Below, one piece after another: positions 38,350-47,131 of a stretch of DNA of 64,000 nucleotides. The notes below the pieces were generated by a model that saw only the letters and a program-made list of their open reading frames with translations, made no database searches and had not been told where the DNA came from. The position numbers and the translations under genes were made by a program. This DNA comes from Antarcticibacterium flavum (lineage in GTDB: Bacteria > Bacteroidota > Bacteroidia > Flavobacteriales > Flavobacteriaceae), in the NCBI RefSeq assembly GCF_006159205.1, contig NZ_CP040812.1:2108001-2172000 (forward strand), given 5' to 3'. Numbering within the stretch: position 1 is the stretch's first letter; the number at the start of each line of letters is the position of its first letter.

Positions 38350-39369
38350 CTATATGCTTGATTTAAATTGTTTAAGGAAACGCAGGTCATTCTCATAAAA
38401 CATTCGAATATCTCCAATTTGGTATAACAACATTGCAATACGTTCTATTCCCATTCCAAAGGCAAATCCTGTATACTCTGTAGGATCAATCCCGCAGTTC
38501 TTTAAAACATTTGGATCTACCATCCCGCAGCCCATAATTTCAAGCCAGCCGGTACCCTTGGTGATCCTGTAATCGGTTTCAGTTTCAAGGCCCCAATATA
38601 TATCAACCTCTGCACTTGGCTCGGTAAAAGGGAAATAGGACGGACGCAACCTTATTCTAGATTTCCCGAACATTTGCTTTGTAAAATACAATAAAGTTTG
38701 TTTTAAATCGGCAAAGGAAACATCTTTATCAATATATAGCCCTTCTACCTGGTGAAATATACAGTGGGATCTTGCTGAGATGGCTTCATTTCTAAAGACC
38801 CTCCCCGGGGAGATGGTCCTTATGGGCGGTTCATTATTTTCCATATACCTCACCTGTACAGAGGAGGTATGGGTACGCAAAAGTATATCAGGATCGGTTT
38901 GAACGAAGAAAGTATCCTGCATATCACGGGCAGGGTGATATTCGGGCAAATTCAGGGCAGTAAAGTTATGCCAGTCGTCCTCAATTTCTGGTCCTTCAGA
39001 AACATTGAAACCAATATTGGAGAAGATCTCAATGATCTGGTTCTTAACAAGGGAAATTGGGTGGCGGGCACCTATCTCCAAAGGTTCCCCCGGGCGTGTT
39101 AAGTCTCCATACACACCTTTTTCTACCTGCTGCCCCTCCATAGTCTCTTTAAGCAGATTTACTTTTTCCTGTGCGGCGGTCTTTAGGGTATTAATAGCCT
39201 GTCCAAAATCCTTCTTCTGCTCATTGGGAACATTCTTAAAGTCGGCAAAGAACTTGTTCAAAAGTCCTTTTTTTCCAAGGTATTCAATACGGAAGGCTTC
39301 AACCTCCTCCGGACTGTTAGCCTGAAAATTCTCAACTCTAATTATATGCTCCTTTATCTTGTCAATCAT
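38350..39369 (-). CDS. pheS: phenylalanyl-tRNA synthetase alpha subunit
   Basis: Catalytic subunit of the PheST heterotetramer. ATG 39369 (MIDKIKEHI) matches usual N-termini better than the ATG four codons upstream. The 339-residue product has an N-terminal coiled coil, then the class II core: GPEIEDDWHNF, motif 2 in GRVFRNEAISARSH and HQVEGLYID, FPFTEPSAEVDIYW, and motif 3 in FAFGMGIERIAMLLY. pheT is not in the window, so the two subunits are unlinked here. First gene of a unit with two small genes. Confidence 0.96.
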   Translation of the reverse strand: MIDKIKEHIIRVENFQANSPEEVEAFRIEYLGKKGLLNKFFADFKNVPNEQKKDFGQAINTLKTAAQEKVNLLKETMEGQQVEKGVYGDLTRPGEPLEIGARHPISLVKNQIIEIFSNIGFNVSEGPEIEDDWHNFTALNLPEYHPARDMQDTFFVQTDPDILLRTHTSSVQVRYMENNEPPIRTISPGRVFRNEAISARSHCIFHQVEGLYIDKDVSFADLKQTLLYFTKQMFGKSRIRLRPSYFPFTEPSAEVDIYWGLETETDYRITKGTGWLEIMGCGMVDPNVLKNCGIDPTEYTGFAFGMGIERIAMLLYQIGDIRMFYENDLRFLKQFKSSI

Positions 39370-39434
39370 GAAAACTTTCATTTTAAGAAGGGCAAATTTA
39401 CTAAAAAAGAAGTTTACCCCCTGTATGTGTGGTC

Positions 39435-39791
39435 CTATTCTATATAGCCTTTTTCCAGGAAATATTGCACGATCGCCTCTTTCATAAGCACCGCCTGTTC
39501 TCCCGCCTTTAATGCCGGCAGGGTTTCCAGTACCTTATAATGTGGCCAGCTGTCCTCGTCGAAATAATCGAATTCATAATACCCATAAGGTTCCAGCAAC
39601 CGGCATATTGCTATATGCATAAGGTCCAGCTTGTGATCTTTCTTGAATTTCCTGTGGGGTTGCCCTAATTCCTGCACCCCAATTAAATATATTATTGCAT
39701 CCAGGTCCAGCAAGTCCCCATCTGCAAATTGCTGTGAAAGTTTGGTTTGTAAAACTGTCCACCGCTCTTTTAATTGTTCATCTCTTGCCAT
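39435..39791 (-). CDS. conserved hypothetical protein (118 aa)
   Basis: A soluble, acidic, mainly helical protein with aromatic-rich motifs (EPYGYYEFDYFDEDSWPHY) and a C-terminal helix AVLMKEAIVQYFLEKGYIE. No catalytic motif or family is recognised. It is divergent from cvpA across only 48 bp; a TATCTTTG box lies 4 bp before its ATG (39796-39803, minus), which would make its transcript leaderless or nearly so. Confidence 0.65.
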   Translation of the reverse strand: MARDEQLKERWTVLQTKLSQQFADGDLLDLDAIIYLIGVQELGQPHRKFKKDHKLDLMHIAICRLLEPYGYYEFDYFDEDSWPHYKVLETLPALKAGEQAVLMKEAIVQYFLEKGYIE

Positions 39792-39795
39792 TTGG

Positions 39796-39803
39796 CAAAG
39801 ATA
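39796..39803 (-). promoter_or_regulatory. TAnnTTTG -7 box four bases from a start codon
   Basis: The minus strand reads TATCTTTG, then CCAA and the ATG of the 118-residue gene. With a start site about 6-8 bp downstream of the box, the message would begin at or beside the ATG. Confidence 0.4.
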
Positions 39804-39826
39804 CGTATCTTAGGCATTGTAAAAAC

Positions 39827-39834
39827 TATATTTG
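39827..39834 (+). promoter_or_regulatory. TAnnTTTG -7 box five bases from the cvpA start
   Basis: Exact TATATTTG, five bases before ATG 39840. It mirrors the arrangement of the divergent gene and also implies a leaderless message. Confidence 0.4.
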
Positions 39835-39839
39835 AGCTA

Positions 39840-40373
39840 ATGAATACAGTTGATATAATCCTGGCCGTGATCCTGCTTTATGGCCTGGTGAGGGGCTTCT
39901 TCCGCGGATTCTTTGCCGAACTTGCCTCCTTTGTAGCCTTCATAGCAGGTATCTATGTGGCGGTATATTTCTCCCATATTTTAAGCGATTATCTTGCCGA
40001 CAGGGTTACCTGGAACATTCAATATGTGAATCTAACGGCATTTGCCATTACGTTTATACTGGTGGTATTCCTTATTTCTCTAGCAGGAAAATTTCTTACC
40101 AGCATAGCAAATCTTGCTATGCTGGGACTTCTGAATAAACTCCTGGGAGGCATCTTTGGCGTCCTGAAAGTAGCATTTATTGTAAGCGTGATCATCATGT
40201 TCTTCCATTCAACTGAAGAGGATGTGCAGGTAGTTGATGAAGAAACCCTGCAGGATTCAATTCTATATGGACCTGTACGCAATATCGCCCCGGCGATCAT
40301 TCCTTCCATTATGAGAGAAGCCAGGGAGCTGGATTTGTTTGATGATGAGGAGGAGGAGACGGAGGTGTTGTAG
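39840..40373 (+). CDS. cvpA: CvpA family membrane protein
   Basis: A 177-residue inner-membrane protein with four hydrophobic helices, starting MNTVDIILAVILLYGLVRGFFRG, the standard CvpA N-terminus; the conserved GLLNKLLGGIFGVLK follows helix three. CvpA is linked to colicin V production and envelope stress resistance. The tail is acidic (DLFDDEEEETEVL). The last codon and TAG lie inside copy A of a 51-nt repeat (40366-40416), so the repeat set the present C-terminus. Confidence 0.88.
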   Translation: MNTVDIILAVILLYGLVRGFFRGFFAELASFVAFIAGIYVAVYFSHILSDYLADRVTWNIQYVNLTAFAITFILVVFLISLAGKFLTSIANLAMLGLLNKLLGGIFGVLKVAFIVSVIIMFFHSTEEDVQVVDEETLQDSILYGPVRNIAPAIIPSIMREARELDLFDDEEEETEVL

Positions 40374-40561
40374 GGGTTGGGCTTGCCCCGACCCGGAAGT
40401 TGGCGGTTTTCAGTTGTCGGTTGTCAGTTGCCGGTTGTCGGTTAAAAAAGGTTGTAGGTTGTAGGTTGTAGGTTGAAAATGTGGAAAGTGCAGAGAGTGG
40501 AGTTAACGCCTGTTGTAGGGGTCGGGCTTGCCCCGACCCGGAAGTTGGCGGTTTTCAATTG
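40366..40561. repeat. 51-nt direct duplication enclosing RGTTGTN arrays
   Basis: Copy A 40366-40416 and copy B 40511-40561 differ at only two positions. Each contains the small inverted repeat GGGCTTGCCCC. Between them are TTGTC-type units (40412-40439) ending in GGTTAAAAAAG and three GGTTGTA units (40450-40470) followed by GTGGAAAGTG. Confidence 0.85.
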
Positions 40562-40857
40562 TGGAACAAAAAGCCCGCTATATCCCAAAGGGGAAATAAG
40601 TAATTGCTGCATCTACCTTTTTCGCGTAATGACTTAAAATCTGCGTACTCATCTTTCCTCCGTGAAACTCTTTTTTAAACTCCATTTAACTGTGGTTAAA
40701 CTGCTATTTACCTCGAAAAGATGAAAAATCAGTCTCGCCTTCTCCCATCATAACCGACAACGGAGAACCGACAACTGACAACAAAAATCACTCACTACTA
40801 CCAAAACAAAAAAAGGCCACCCTTGCAGGCAGCCTTTGATATAATATATGGGAAATT
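40374..40857. other. non-coding gap after cvpA
   Basis: Apart from the duplication, it holds a TCCGTGAAACTC phrase at 40659-40700 ending GTGGTTAAAC, inverted TTGTC-type units (AACCGACAAC words) at 40751-40786, and the carbonic anhydrase terminator. No gene is seen. Confidence 0.7.
40806..40837 (-). terminator. intrinsic terminator after carbonic anhydrase
   Basis: On the minus strand a 10-bp stem (AAAGGCTGCC / GGGTGGCCTTT region, two G-U pairs) is followed by a T7 run. The two G-U pairs form only in the minus-strand RNA, which fixes the direction. Confidence 0.8.
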
Positions 40858-41424
40858 CTACAAAAAGTCTACTTTCCCTGAGTCTAAATTATAATACGCA
40901 GGAACGATTTGAACTTTTCCGCTTTCAACAGCCTCTCTTATGATCGTAGAGCGGGTTTTAAGTTCCTCGGCTGTGAGCTGTGCATTTTTCTTTACCACAT
41001 CATTCACAGGAGCATCTTTACCTGAAGCCGCTATAGCAGGCGCTATGTGAGACAAAAGATGGTTCAGGTTATAGCCGTTGTTACCACCGCTTAAAGCAGC
41101 GCTTACGGCCCCACAGCTTTCGTGGCCCATTACCACAATAACCTCAGATCCTAAATGTGCTACTGCATATTCCATACTGGCAATAGAGGAACTGTTGGCA
41201 ACATTCCCTGCTACACGCACCGTGAATAATTCCCCAAGCCCACTGTCAAAAGCATGCTCCGGCACCACACGGCTATCAGCACAACTTAAAACAATTGCAT
41301 ATGGAGATTGTCCCTTCGTTAGCTCTTCTCTTCTTGATTTATCCTGAAGCTTACCTTCCTTATTATCGGCAGTAAAACGTTCATTTCCTTCTTTTAACCT
41401 ATTTAATACTTCTTCTTTAGTCAT
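40858..41424 (-). CDS. beta-class carbonic anhydrase
   Basis: Interconverts CO2 and bicarbonate. The 188-residue product shows the zinc site of beta enzymes: Cys48-x-Asp50-x-Arg52 in SCADSRVVPEH and His101-x-x-Cys104 in MGHESCGA. No signal peptide, so cytoplasmic. It lies 140 bp downstream of the SulP gene on the same strand, a pairing seen in bacteria where SulP carries bicarbonate. Confidence 0.95.
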   Translation of the reverse strand: MTKEEVLNRLKEGNERFTADNKEGKLQDKSRREELTKGQSPYAIVLSCADSRVVPEHAFDSGLGELFTVRVAGNVANSSSIASMEYAVAHLGSEVIVVMGHESCGAVSAALSGGNNGYNLNHLLSHIAPAIAASGKDAPVNDVVKKNAQLTAEELKTRSTIIREAVESGKVQIVPAYYNLDSGKVDFL

Positions 41425-41564
41425 AATTTATCGTTTTAAATATTGAACTATTTATCTTTATGTTTTGATTTTATCTTCCCTTATAAAATTGGACCTCCGC
41501 AACATTTGCTTCTACGTGAAATTTCCATTTATATAGGTTAATTGATATTTGGTTCCTTACTATG

Positions 41565-43148
41565 TTATGCGCCTTCAAATACATTCACCCCAAAAAATTC
41601 CCTGTAACTGTGGGGGTTTTCAACCTCACCTCTTTGTGATATCAATTTTACATTAATATTCCTTTCCTCTGCAGTAACTGAAAAATCATCAAGGATCTCC
41701 AATACGTCCAGATCCAGCGCTTTGGTTTTGGTCACATCCAGGATAAGATATGTATTTTCTGGCAGTGCATATAATTCTCTCTGGATAGCAGCTTTATTTA
41801 AGAAAGTAACTTCCTCTGCCAGTTCCATTTTTATACGGTGTACCCCGTTGGATTTATCTTCAATATTAAGGAAGTGAGAGTTCTTGTAACTATTAATAAG
41901 TATAGTGATAATTCCAACTGCAAGACCAAGTAGTATCCCCACAAGAAGATCTGTTGCCACGATCGCCACCACCGTAACCACGAAGGGGATGAACTGGGAT
42001 TTCCCTAACTTCTTCATCGTTACGAATTGCCCGGGGTTTGCAAGTTTCCATCCAATAATAAGTAGAACAGCGGCAAGAACACCCAAAGGAATAAGGTTAA
42101 GATATTCAGCTATTAAAAGCACACTGAATAGCAGGAAAAATCCATGGATTATTGCTGAGAGTTTTGTTCTACCACCATTCATTACGTTGGCAGTACTTCG
42201 AACGATTACCTGGGTAATTGGCAATCCTCCAACAAGACCAGACATTGTATTACCAACACCCTGTGCAACCAGTTCCCTGTTGGTAGGAGTAACACGCTTA
42301 TGAGGATCCAGCTTATCTGTTGCCTCAACACTTAACAGTGTCTCAAGACTCGCTACAATTGCAATAGTTATTGCCACAATATATACCTGGGTATTACCCA
42401 TTTGTGTGAAATCTGGGAAGGTGAATTGGCTAAGGAAATCTCCAAAATTATCTGGCACCGGTACAGATACCAGGTTGTTTCCTGTGATTTCGAAAGGAGA
42501 GTCACTACCACTAAGGATCAATTGATAGATTATTCCTACCAGTACAGCTACAAGTGGCCCAGGAACAAGTTTGAAAAATTTGCTCTTTTTAACAAGGACC
42601 TTATCCCAAACCAATAGGATGACAAGTGAGATCGCTGTAATTAAAACCACGCCGGGGTCAATGGAAGTAACCATATTTGAAAGAGACCGGTAAAGGTCAA
42701 ATCCTGTAGTCTCAAAAAATGCGAATGGCGTTTCTCCCTCTTCGTATCCCAAAGCAAGAGGTATTTGTTTTAAGAAAATGATAATCCCAATAGCAGAGAG
42801 CATCCCTTTAATGACTGAAGAGGGAAAGAAATATCCTATAACCCCGGCCTTTAAAAATCCCATTATAACCTGCAGGACCCCTGCAATAACAACTGCCACA
42901 AGGAACAATTCATAGCTCCCAAGGTCAGAGATTGCTGTAAGAACCACAACCGCAAGACCGGCTGCAGGACCACTTACCCCAATAGAAGACCCGGAAATAG
43001 CACCAACAACAATACCTCCTATAATACCCGCAATAATACCTGAGAAGAGGGGTGCGCCACTGGCAAGTGCAATACCCAAACATAGTGGTAATGCAACAAA
43101 GAAAACAACTAAACTAGCAGGCAAATCGGCTTTTATGTGTTTAAACAT
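41565..43148 (-). CDS. SulP-family anion transporter with STAS domain (probable bicarbonate transporter)
   Basis: A 527-residue inner-membrane transporter. It starts FKHIKADLPASLVVFFVALPLCLGIALASG, the SulP helix-1 pattern, has about 12-14 helices, the conserved GPAAGLAVVVL and GVGNTMSGLVGGLPIT, and a C-terminal cytoplasmic STAS domain (about residues 430-527, YLILDVTKTKALDLDVLEILDDF). Members move sulfate, bicarbonate or dicarboxylates. The adjacent carbonic anhydrase and absence of sulfur genes favour bicarbonate, by context only. Confidence 0.9.
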   Translation of the reverse strand: MFKHIKADLPASLVVFFVALPLCLGIALASGAPLFSGIIAGIIGGIVVGAISGSSIGVSGPAAGLAVVVLTAISDLGSYELFLVAVVIAGVLQVIMGFLKAGVIGYFFPSSVIKGMLSAIGIIIFLKQIPLALGYEEGETPFAFFETTGFDLYRSLSNMVTSIDPGVVLITAISLVILLVWDKVLVKKSKFFKLVPGPLVAVLVGIIYQLILSGSDSPFEITGNNLVSVPVPDNFGDFLSQFTFPDFTQMGNTQVYIVAITIAIVASLETLLSVEATDKLDPHKRVTPTNRELVAQGVGNTMSGLVGGLPITQVIVRSTANVMNGGRTKLSAIIHGFFLLFSVLLIAEYLNLIPLGVLAAVLLIIGWKLANPGQFVTMKKLGKSQFIPFVVTVVAIVATDLLVGILLGLAVGIITILINSYKNSHFLNIEDKSNGVHRIKMELAEEVTFLNKAAIQRELYALPENTYLILDVTKTKALDLDVLEILDDFSVTAEERNINVKLISQRGEVENPHSYREFFGVNVFEGA

Positions 43149-43323
43149 ATATAATATTTTATTACGGAGAAATTATAAATTTGATCTCCAGATTTATTTA
43201 AAGGGAATGATTTTTCAGGACAAATACCGCAAATTTTAAATAGCGGATTGCATTAAAATATAATGCAACAAATATGGCCTTACACCCCCGGCGGGATGCA
43301 TTTAAATCTTAAGTATAAAGCTG

Positions 43324-43614
43324 TTATGCCTGTTTGGGAGGCGGGGATAGCACATCAAGGAATACAAGCCTGTAACCTTCCTTATAAGAATGGTTCAATG
43401 AGGTTTGCTCCTGTGAAAATTGTATGCTAGTGTAAGTAGGATCGTGGTCGTGAAGGGTATACTCAAAGCCGGGCTGGGTCTTGGAAGAATTTTCTTCCTC
43501 ATTAGCCGTAAAAGCCATGGACACGTCAATGTCCCTATCTATGTACGTAACCACCGTGGGTGTTGCAAGAAACACCACAAAGACGAACAATAGTAATTGA
43601 GCTATTTTCTTCAT
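43324..43614 (-). CDS. small exported hypothetical protein (96 aa)
   Basis: An N-terminal signal or membrane helix (IAQLLLFVFVVFLATPTVV) is followed by a short polar region (DRDIDVSMAFTANEEEN, FEYTLHDHDPTY) and a proline-rich end (SPPPKQA). No family recognised. It follows batE by 81 bp on the same strand and might be read through from the Bat operon. Modest support from signal peptide and codon use. Confidence 0.55.
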   Translation of the reverse strand: MKKIAQLLLFVFVVFLATPTVVTYIDRDIDVSMAFTANEEENSSKTQPGFEYTLHDHDPTYTSIQFSQEQTSLNHSYKEGYRLVFLDVLSPPPKQA

Positions 43615-43695
43615 TGTGGCAAAAATAATATTAAAAATTTCCTTAAAAAAGCAAATTTTACATTTTAATTAAAGGTTAACATAGAGAAAATCTAT

Positions 43696-44454
43696 TTAAA
43701 GCGGTTTTAAATAGGTTTTATCCATCCACCCCTGAATGCCATTTGCAAGTTCAAACCGCACCCAGTCCTGATAAGTTTCCAGGACCTCAACTTTTGTACC
43801 TTCATGCAACGTGAAGATCTCCTCACCTCTAAGGGTAGGCTCACCCCTCACATCTGCTTCCTCTGCAAAAATGATAGCATATTGTCCTCCTGTGGCATAT
43901 TCCCTTTGCTGAAATGCAAAGACAACAGAAAGGACAGAGAAGAAGATCCCAACCATAGAAAGGGTAAAAAACAGACGTTTTATAACACTTCTACGGTTGA
44001 AGTAGTAGATGAGAAAGAAGATGGAAAACAGGATGGCGAAGCTTATCGCCAGCCATGCCCACTGGTTATATCCAAGCACAGAGACCGAGTCTCGCCACAT
44101 CCCGCTAAGACCGGTAGGCTCCCGTTCCTCTATATTATCCAGCACCATATTACGGGCAAAAGCCAGGTTATCGCGTATATCCCTGTCATTGGGATTGAGC
44201 TGAAGGGCCTTTTCATAGTTATAGATACTGTGGGCTATATTGTTCAATTTATAATGAGCATTCCCTAAATTGAAATAAACCTCTGCAGATGTTTCCCCGT
44301 TATCGATTATTTGCTGGTAATCATTTATTGCTGCAGCATAATCGCCCTCATTGTAAGCCCTGTTCCCTTCCTCAAAAAGTACAGGGTTTTGGCCCATAAC
44401 AGGGAGAACAGCTAAAAAAATAAAGAAAAAAATATACTTTATATTATTATTCAT
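43696..44454 (-). CDS. batE: BatE: TPR, membrane and SH3-like protein
   Basis: A 252-residue envelope protein: signal peptide (to about 21, VMGQ), two TPR motifs (GNRAYNEGDYAAAINDYQQ; AEVYFNLGNAHYKLNN), two membrane helices (WAWLAISFAILFSIFFLIYYF; LFFTLSMVGIFFSVLSVVFAF) and a C-terminal bacterial SH3 domain (ADVRGEPTLRGEEIFTLHEGTKVEVLE, WVRFELANGIQGWM). Last gene of the Bat operon, 3 bp after batD. Confidence 0.9.
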   Translation of the reverse strand: MNNNIKYIFFFIFLAVLPVMGQNPVLFEEGNRAYNEGDYAAAINDYQQIIDNGETSAEVYFNLGNAHYKLNNIAHSIYNYEKALQLNPNDRDIRDNLAFARNMVLDNIEEREPTGLSGMWRDSVSVLGYNQWAWLAISFAILFSIFFLIYYFNRRSVIKRLFFTLSMVGIFFSVLSVVFAFQQREYATGGQYAIIFAEEADVRGEPTLRGEEIFTLHEGTKVEVLETYQDWVRFELANGIQGWMDKTYLKPL

Positions 44455-44457
44455 AGC

Positions 44458-46221
44458 CTATAACTGTTTATCCAATGCTGCAAGTACCCGGGCAGCTTTT
44501 TCATAATCCTGTTCCATTGCCCCCTGGGAGGTTGGGGTATAGCGTGCAAATTCACAACTTTTAAGCAGGGAAATGAATTCCAAGGATGTTTGCTGGTCCA
44601 CATTTTTTTCTGAAAGCAGGACCTGGATATGTTCCTTTGTCATTTCACTTGTTTGAATGTGCAATTTTGCCTTAAGGTAATTATGTAATGCCCTTTCGAG
44701 GGATTCATAGAATGCTTTTTGATCTCCCAAATTACGTTTGGCTTCTGAAAGATATTTTCTGGCCAGGCGGTTCGCCTTTCTAATCCTGTTTCCTTGTACA
44801 TCATTTGCAAGTGTTTTTCTCTTTTTACCCAGAGCGATCGCTCCAAAAACCAGTGCAAACGGCAGAAGCATAAGACTCCAGAAGACCCAGGATCCAAGGA
44901 AGAAGGTGGAACCCACCGGCCGAAGGCTTGTGCTTAATTTAATGTATTTGAACTGGGCGCCGCTGAAATCTACCGGCTGCTTATAAACACCTCCTGTCGC
45001 TGCTGAAGGCATTGAACTTCCCGCAGGAGCCCTTTCCACTTGCAGCAGGATCTCCTCAGAGTTTATAGTCTTATAAGTACCGCTGGTGGGATCAAAATAA
45101 GAAAATGATATTCCCGGGATAGGGAACTTGCCTTGCCTGGTAGGGATCACCGTGTAATTATCTGTAAGGCTGCCCTGGGTCCCATTTAGGTCTGTACGCA
45201 CATTCTCTGTGCGTTCTGGCTCATACCGCTCTAAGGAAGAAGGTACCTCCAGTTTTGGCAATTCAAAAAGTTTGAGGTTACCGTTACCCGATACCCGCAC
45301 CTGTACAGTGAGGGACTCTGTAGCTGCAAGTTCGGTACGGCTGGGGCTTACCTTGAAATCAAATTTCCCCACCGCTCCTGTGAACCCGGCAGGTTTCCCG
45401 GCTTCAGGCAAAGATTTCACGTTAATAGTTCGTCTTCCTGCCGCCACTGTTTTATCCACGGTTTTATATAGCCTGCCCCCAAAGATATCACGCCGGTCGC
45501 TGGGTACATCTACAGAGACAGAGAGGGTAAGCGGCTCTATCTCCAATTCGCCTGTCTTTTGAGGGTAGAGAATTGTCTTTCTTAGCACAACATAGCGATA
45601 TGGCTCCCCCTGGTATTCGCCGGTCTCGATCTTGAGTTGTTTAATATCTATATTCTGGCTCCAGAAATCCCGGTATACAGGACTATCCATTTCCCTCCAG
45701 TTACTCACGCTTATTCGTGGGCTTACGTAAAGTTTATACACCACTGTTATCGCCTGGTTAAGAAAAGGATTGGGATTTGAGATCTCTGCCACCAAATGCA
45801 GATTATCGCTCGCAATAAGTTCTGAGTTATCCCCGTCTTTAGGTGTGTCTACTGCTGCCGTTACCTCCACCTGGATGGGCGAGGTCTTATAGGTATCTCC
45901 ATCAACTATGATCTCTGCCTGTCCAATGGTAAATTTTCCACGAGCTGTAGGTTCAAGAAAGTAACTGTAGGTCTTGGAGTAGGTGCGTTTCCCGTTGATC
46001 CACTGGTTGCTCACCACCTGGTTGGGGCCACCCACCACAGTAAAGCCGTTAAAAGAAGGAGCCTTGAAATTATCCCCATCCTGGTTCATTTCGAAATCCA
46101 CCCTTAGACGCTCATTCACCCCCAGCTTTTGTTTGCTTGCCTTGGCTTCAAATTTTACCTGGGCAAACCCCGCTGAGGATATGATTAGAAAAAATGTAAG
46201 TATGAATAACTTCAAATTCAT
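44458..46221 (-). CDS. batD: BatD oxygen-tolerance protein
   Basis: A 587-residue protein starting at ATG 46221, where the signal peptide begins (LKLFILTFFLIISSAGFAQ); the longer frame would run into batC. The periplasmic part has repeated Ig-like beta domains (VNERLRVDFEMNQDG, SRTELAATESLTVQVRVSG), followed by one membrane helix (WVFWSLMLLPFALVFGAIAL) and a cytoplasmic helical tail. Together with BatA/B/C it forms the Bat complex first linked to aerotolerance in Bacteroides. Confidence 0.92.
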   Translation of the reverse strand: MNLKLFILTFFLIISSAGFAQVKFEAKASKQKLGVNERLRVDFEMNQDGDNFKAPSFNGFTVVGGPNQVVSNQWINGKRTYSKTYSYFLEPTARGKFTIGQAEIIVDGDTYKTSPIQVEVTAAVDTPKDGDNSELIASDNLHLVAEISNPNPFLNQAITVVYKLYVSPRISVSNWREMDSPVYRDFWSQNIDIKQLKIETGEYQGEPYRYVVLRKTILYPQKTGELEIEPLTLSVSVDVPSDRRDIFGGRLYKTVDKTVAAGRRTINVKSLPEAGKPAGFTGAVGKFDFKVSPSRTELAATESLTVQVRVSGNGNLKLFELPKLEVPSSLERYEPERTENVRTDLNGTQGSLTDNYTVIPTRQGKFPIPGISFSYFDPTSGTYKTINSEEILLQVERAPAGSSMPSAATGGVYKQPVDFSGAQFKYIKLSTSLRPVGSTFFLGSWVFWSLMLLPFALVFGAIALGKKRKTLANDVQGNRIRKANRLARKYLSEAKRNLGDQKAFYESLERALHNYLKAKLHIQTSEMTKEHIQVLLSEKNVDQQTSLEFISLLKSCEFARYTPTSQGAMEQDYEKAARVLAALDKQL

Positions 46222-46264
46222 TTTAATACGATCAATTTTTTTAGTCTCCTGTAATGCAGGGAAC

Positions 46265-47131
46265 TTACCAGTCTTTTCCTGTCCTTGTCTTTGCTCCCCT
46301 GGCTTTTTCAGCATTTATTTTATCCTGCACCTTCTTTTCTTCATTGTTCATAGCTTCCAGGAGGCTTTTTATTTGTTGTGGTGAGAGCTGTCCGGGCTGG
46401 GGCTGTTGTGCCTGTCCCTCTTCATTTTGCTCCTGTTCCTGTGGCTTCCCCTGGTCGTCCTGCTCTTCCGGCTCCTGCTGGTTCTCACCACTGTCACCTC
46501 CACTATCCTTCTTGTCTTCTCCCTGGTCACTATCCTGCTCCTGTTCCTTGTCTCCCTCGCCGCCTTCATTTTGATCCTGCTCCTGCTGGTCCTTCTCTTC
46601 ACTTTCCTGGTCATCATCACCGCCGCCGCCTTCTTTTTCTTCTTCCTCTATCATTTTTTTGGCAAGGGCCAGGTTATAGCGGGTCTCTTCATCCTTCGGG
46701 TTATTACGCAGGGCATTCTTATAGGCTTCTACAGCATCTGCATATTTCTTTTGTTCCATAAAGCTGTTCCCCATATTATGGAATATCTTATGCCTATCTT
46801 CCTTACTTTCTGCCAGCTGTGCGGCCTGCTTTAACCTGGAAGTTGCCTGAGATGGCTTTTCTTTGGTATAGTACATATTGGCCATGTTATACCTGGCTTT
46901 TACGCTGTTATCGTTTTTTGCTACAGCTTCCCTGTAAGATGCTTCAGCCGATTCAAAATCGTTCTCTCCCAATTTATCTTCAGCATCCCGCATCAACTTG
47001 TTGGTCTCCCTCTCTTTTTTTCTGTTTTCCTCCTGGAGTGATTGAGCGTTGGCTACAGTAATGCAAAAGAATGCCAGGACCAGTATATATAATGGCCTCA
47101 AAACTTTGAGATTATATGCTTTTACCTTCAT
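46265..47131 (-). CDS. batC: BatC: TPR protein with an acidic/Gln-rich tail
   Basis: A 288-residue exported protein with signal peptide (LYILVLAFFCITVANAQ), three TPR motifs (about residues 50-155) and then a roughly 100-residue tail made almost only of Glu, Gln, Asp, Gly and Lys (EEKDQQEQDQNEGGEGDKEQ), closing with PGQLSPQQIKSLLEAMNNEE. The tail is expected to be disordered and highly acidic. The start overlaps the batB stop by 4 bp (ATGA). Confidence 0.92.
   Translation of the reverse strand: MKVKAYNLKVLRPLYILVLAFFCITVANAQSLQEENRKKERETNKLMRDAEDKLGENDFESAEASYREAVAKNDNSVKARYNMANMYYTKEKPSQATSRLKQAAQLAESKEDRHKIFHNMGNSFMEQKKYADAVEAYKNALRNNPKDEETRYNLALAKKMIEEEEKEGGGGDDDQESEEKDQQEQDQNEGGEGDKEQEQDSDQGEDKKDSGGDSGENQQEPEEQDDQGKPQEQEQNEEGQAQQPQPGQLSPQQIKSLLEAMNNEEKKVQDKINAEKARGAKTRTGKDW

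Noticed and set aside
46222..46314. Longer N-terminus for BatD
   Set aside because: It would overlap batC and place 31 polar residues before the signal peptide; the ATG at 46221 gives a normal signal sequence.
46369..46834. Long frames antisense or shifted to batC
   Set aside because: They arise from the low-complexity Glu/Gln/Asp-rich codons of batC and give improbable Leu/Phe- or Arg-rich strings.
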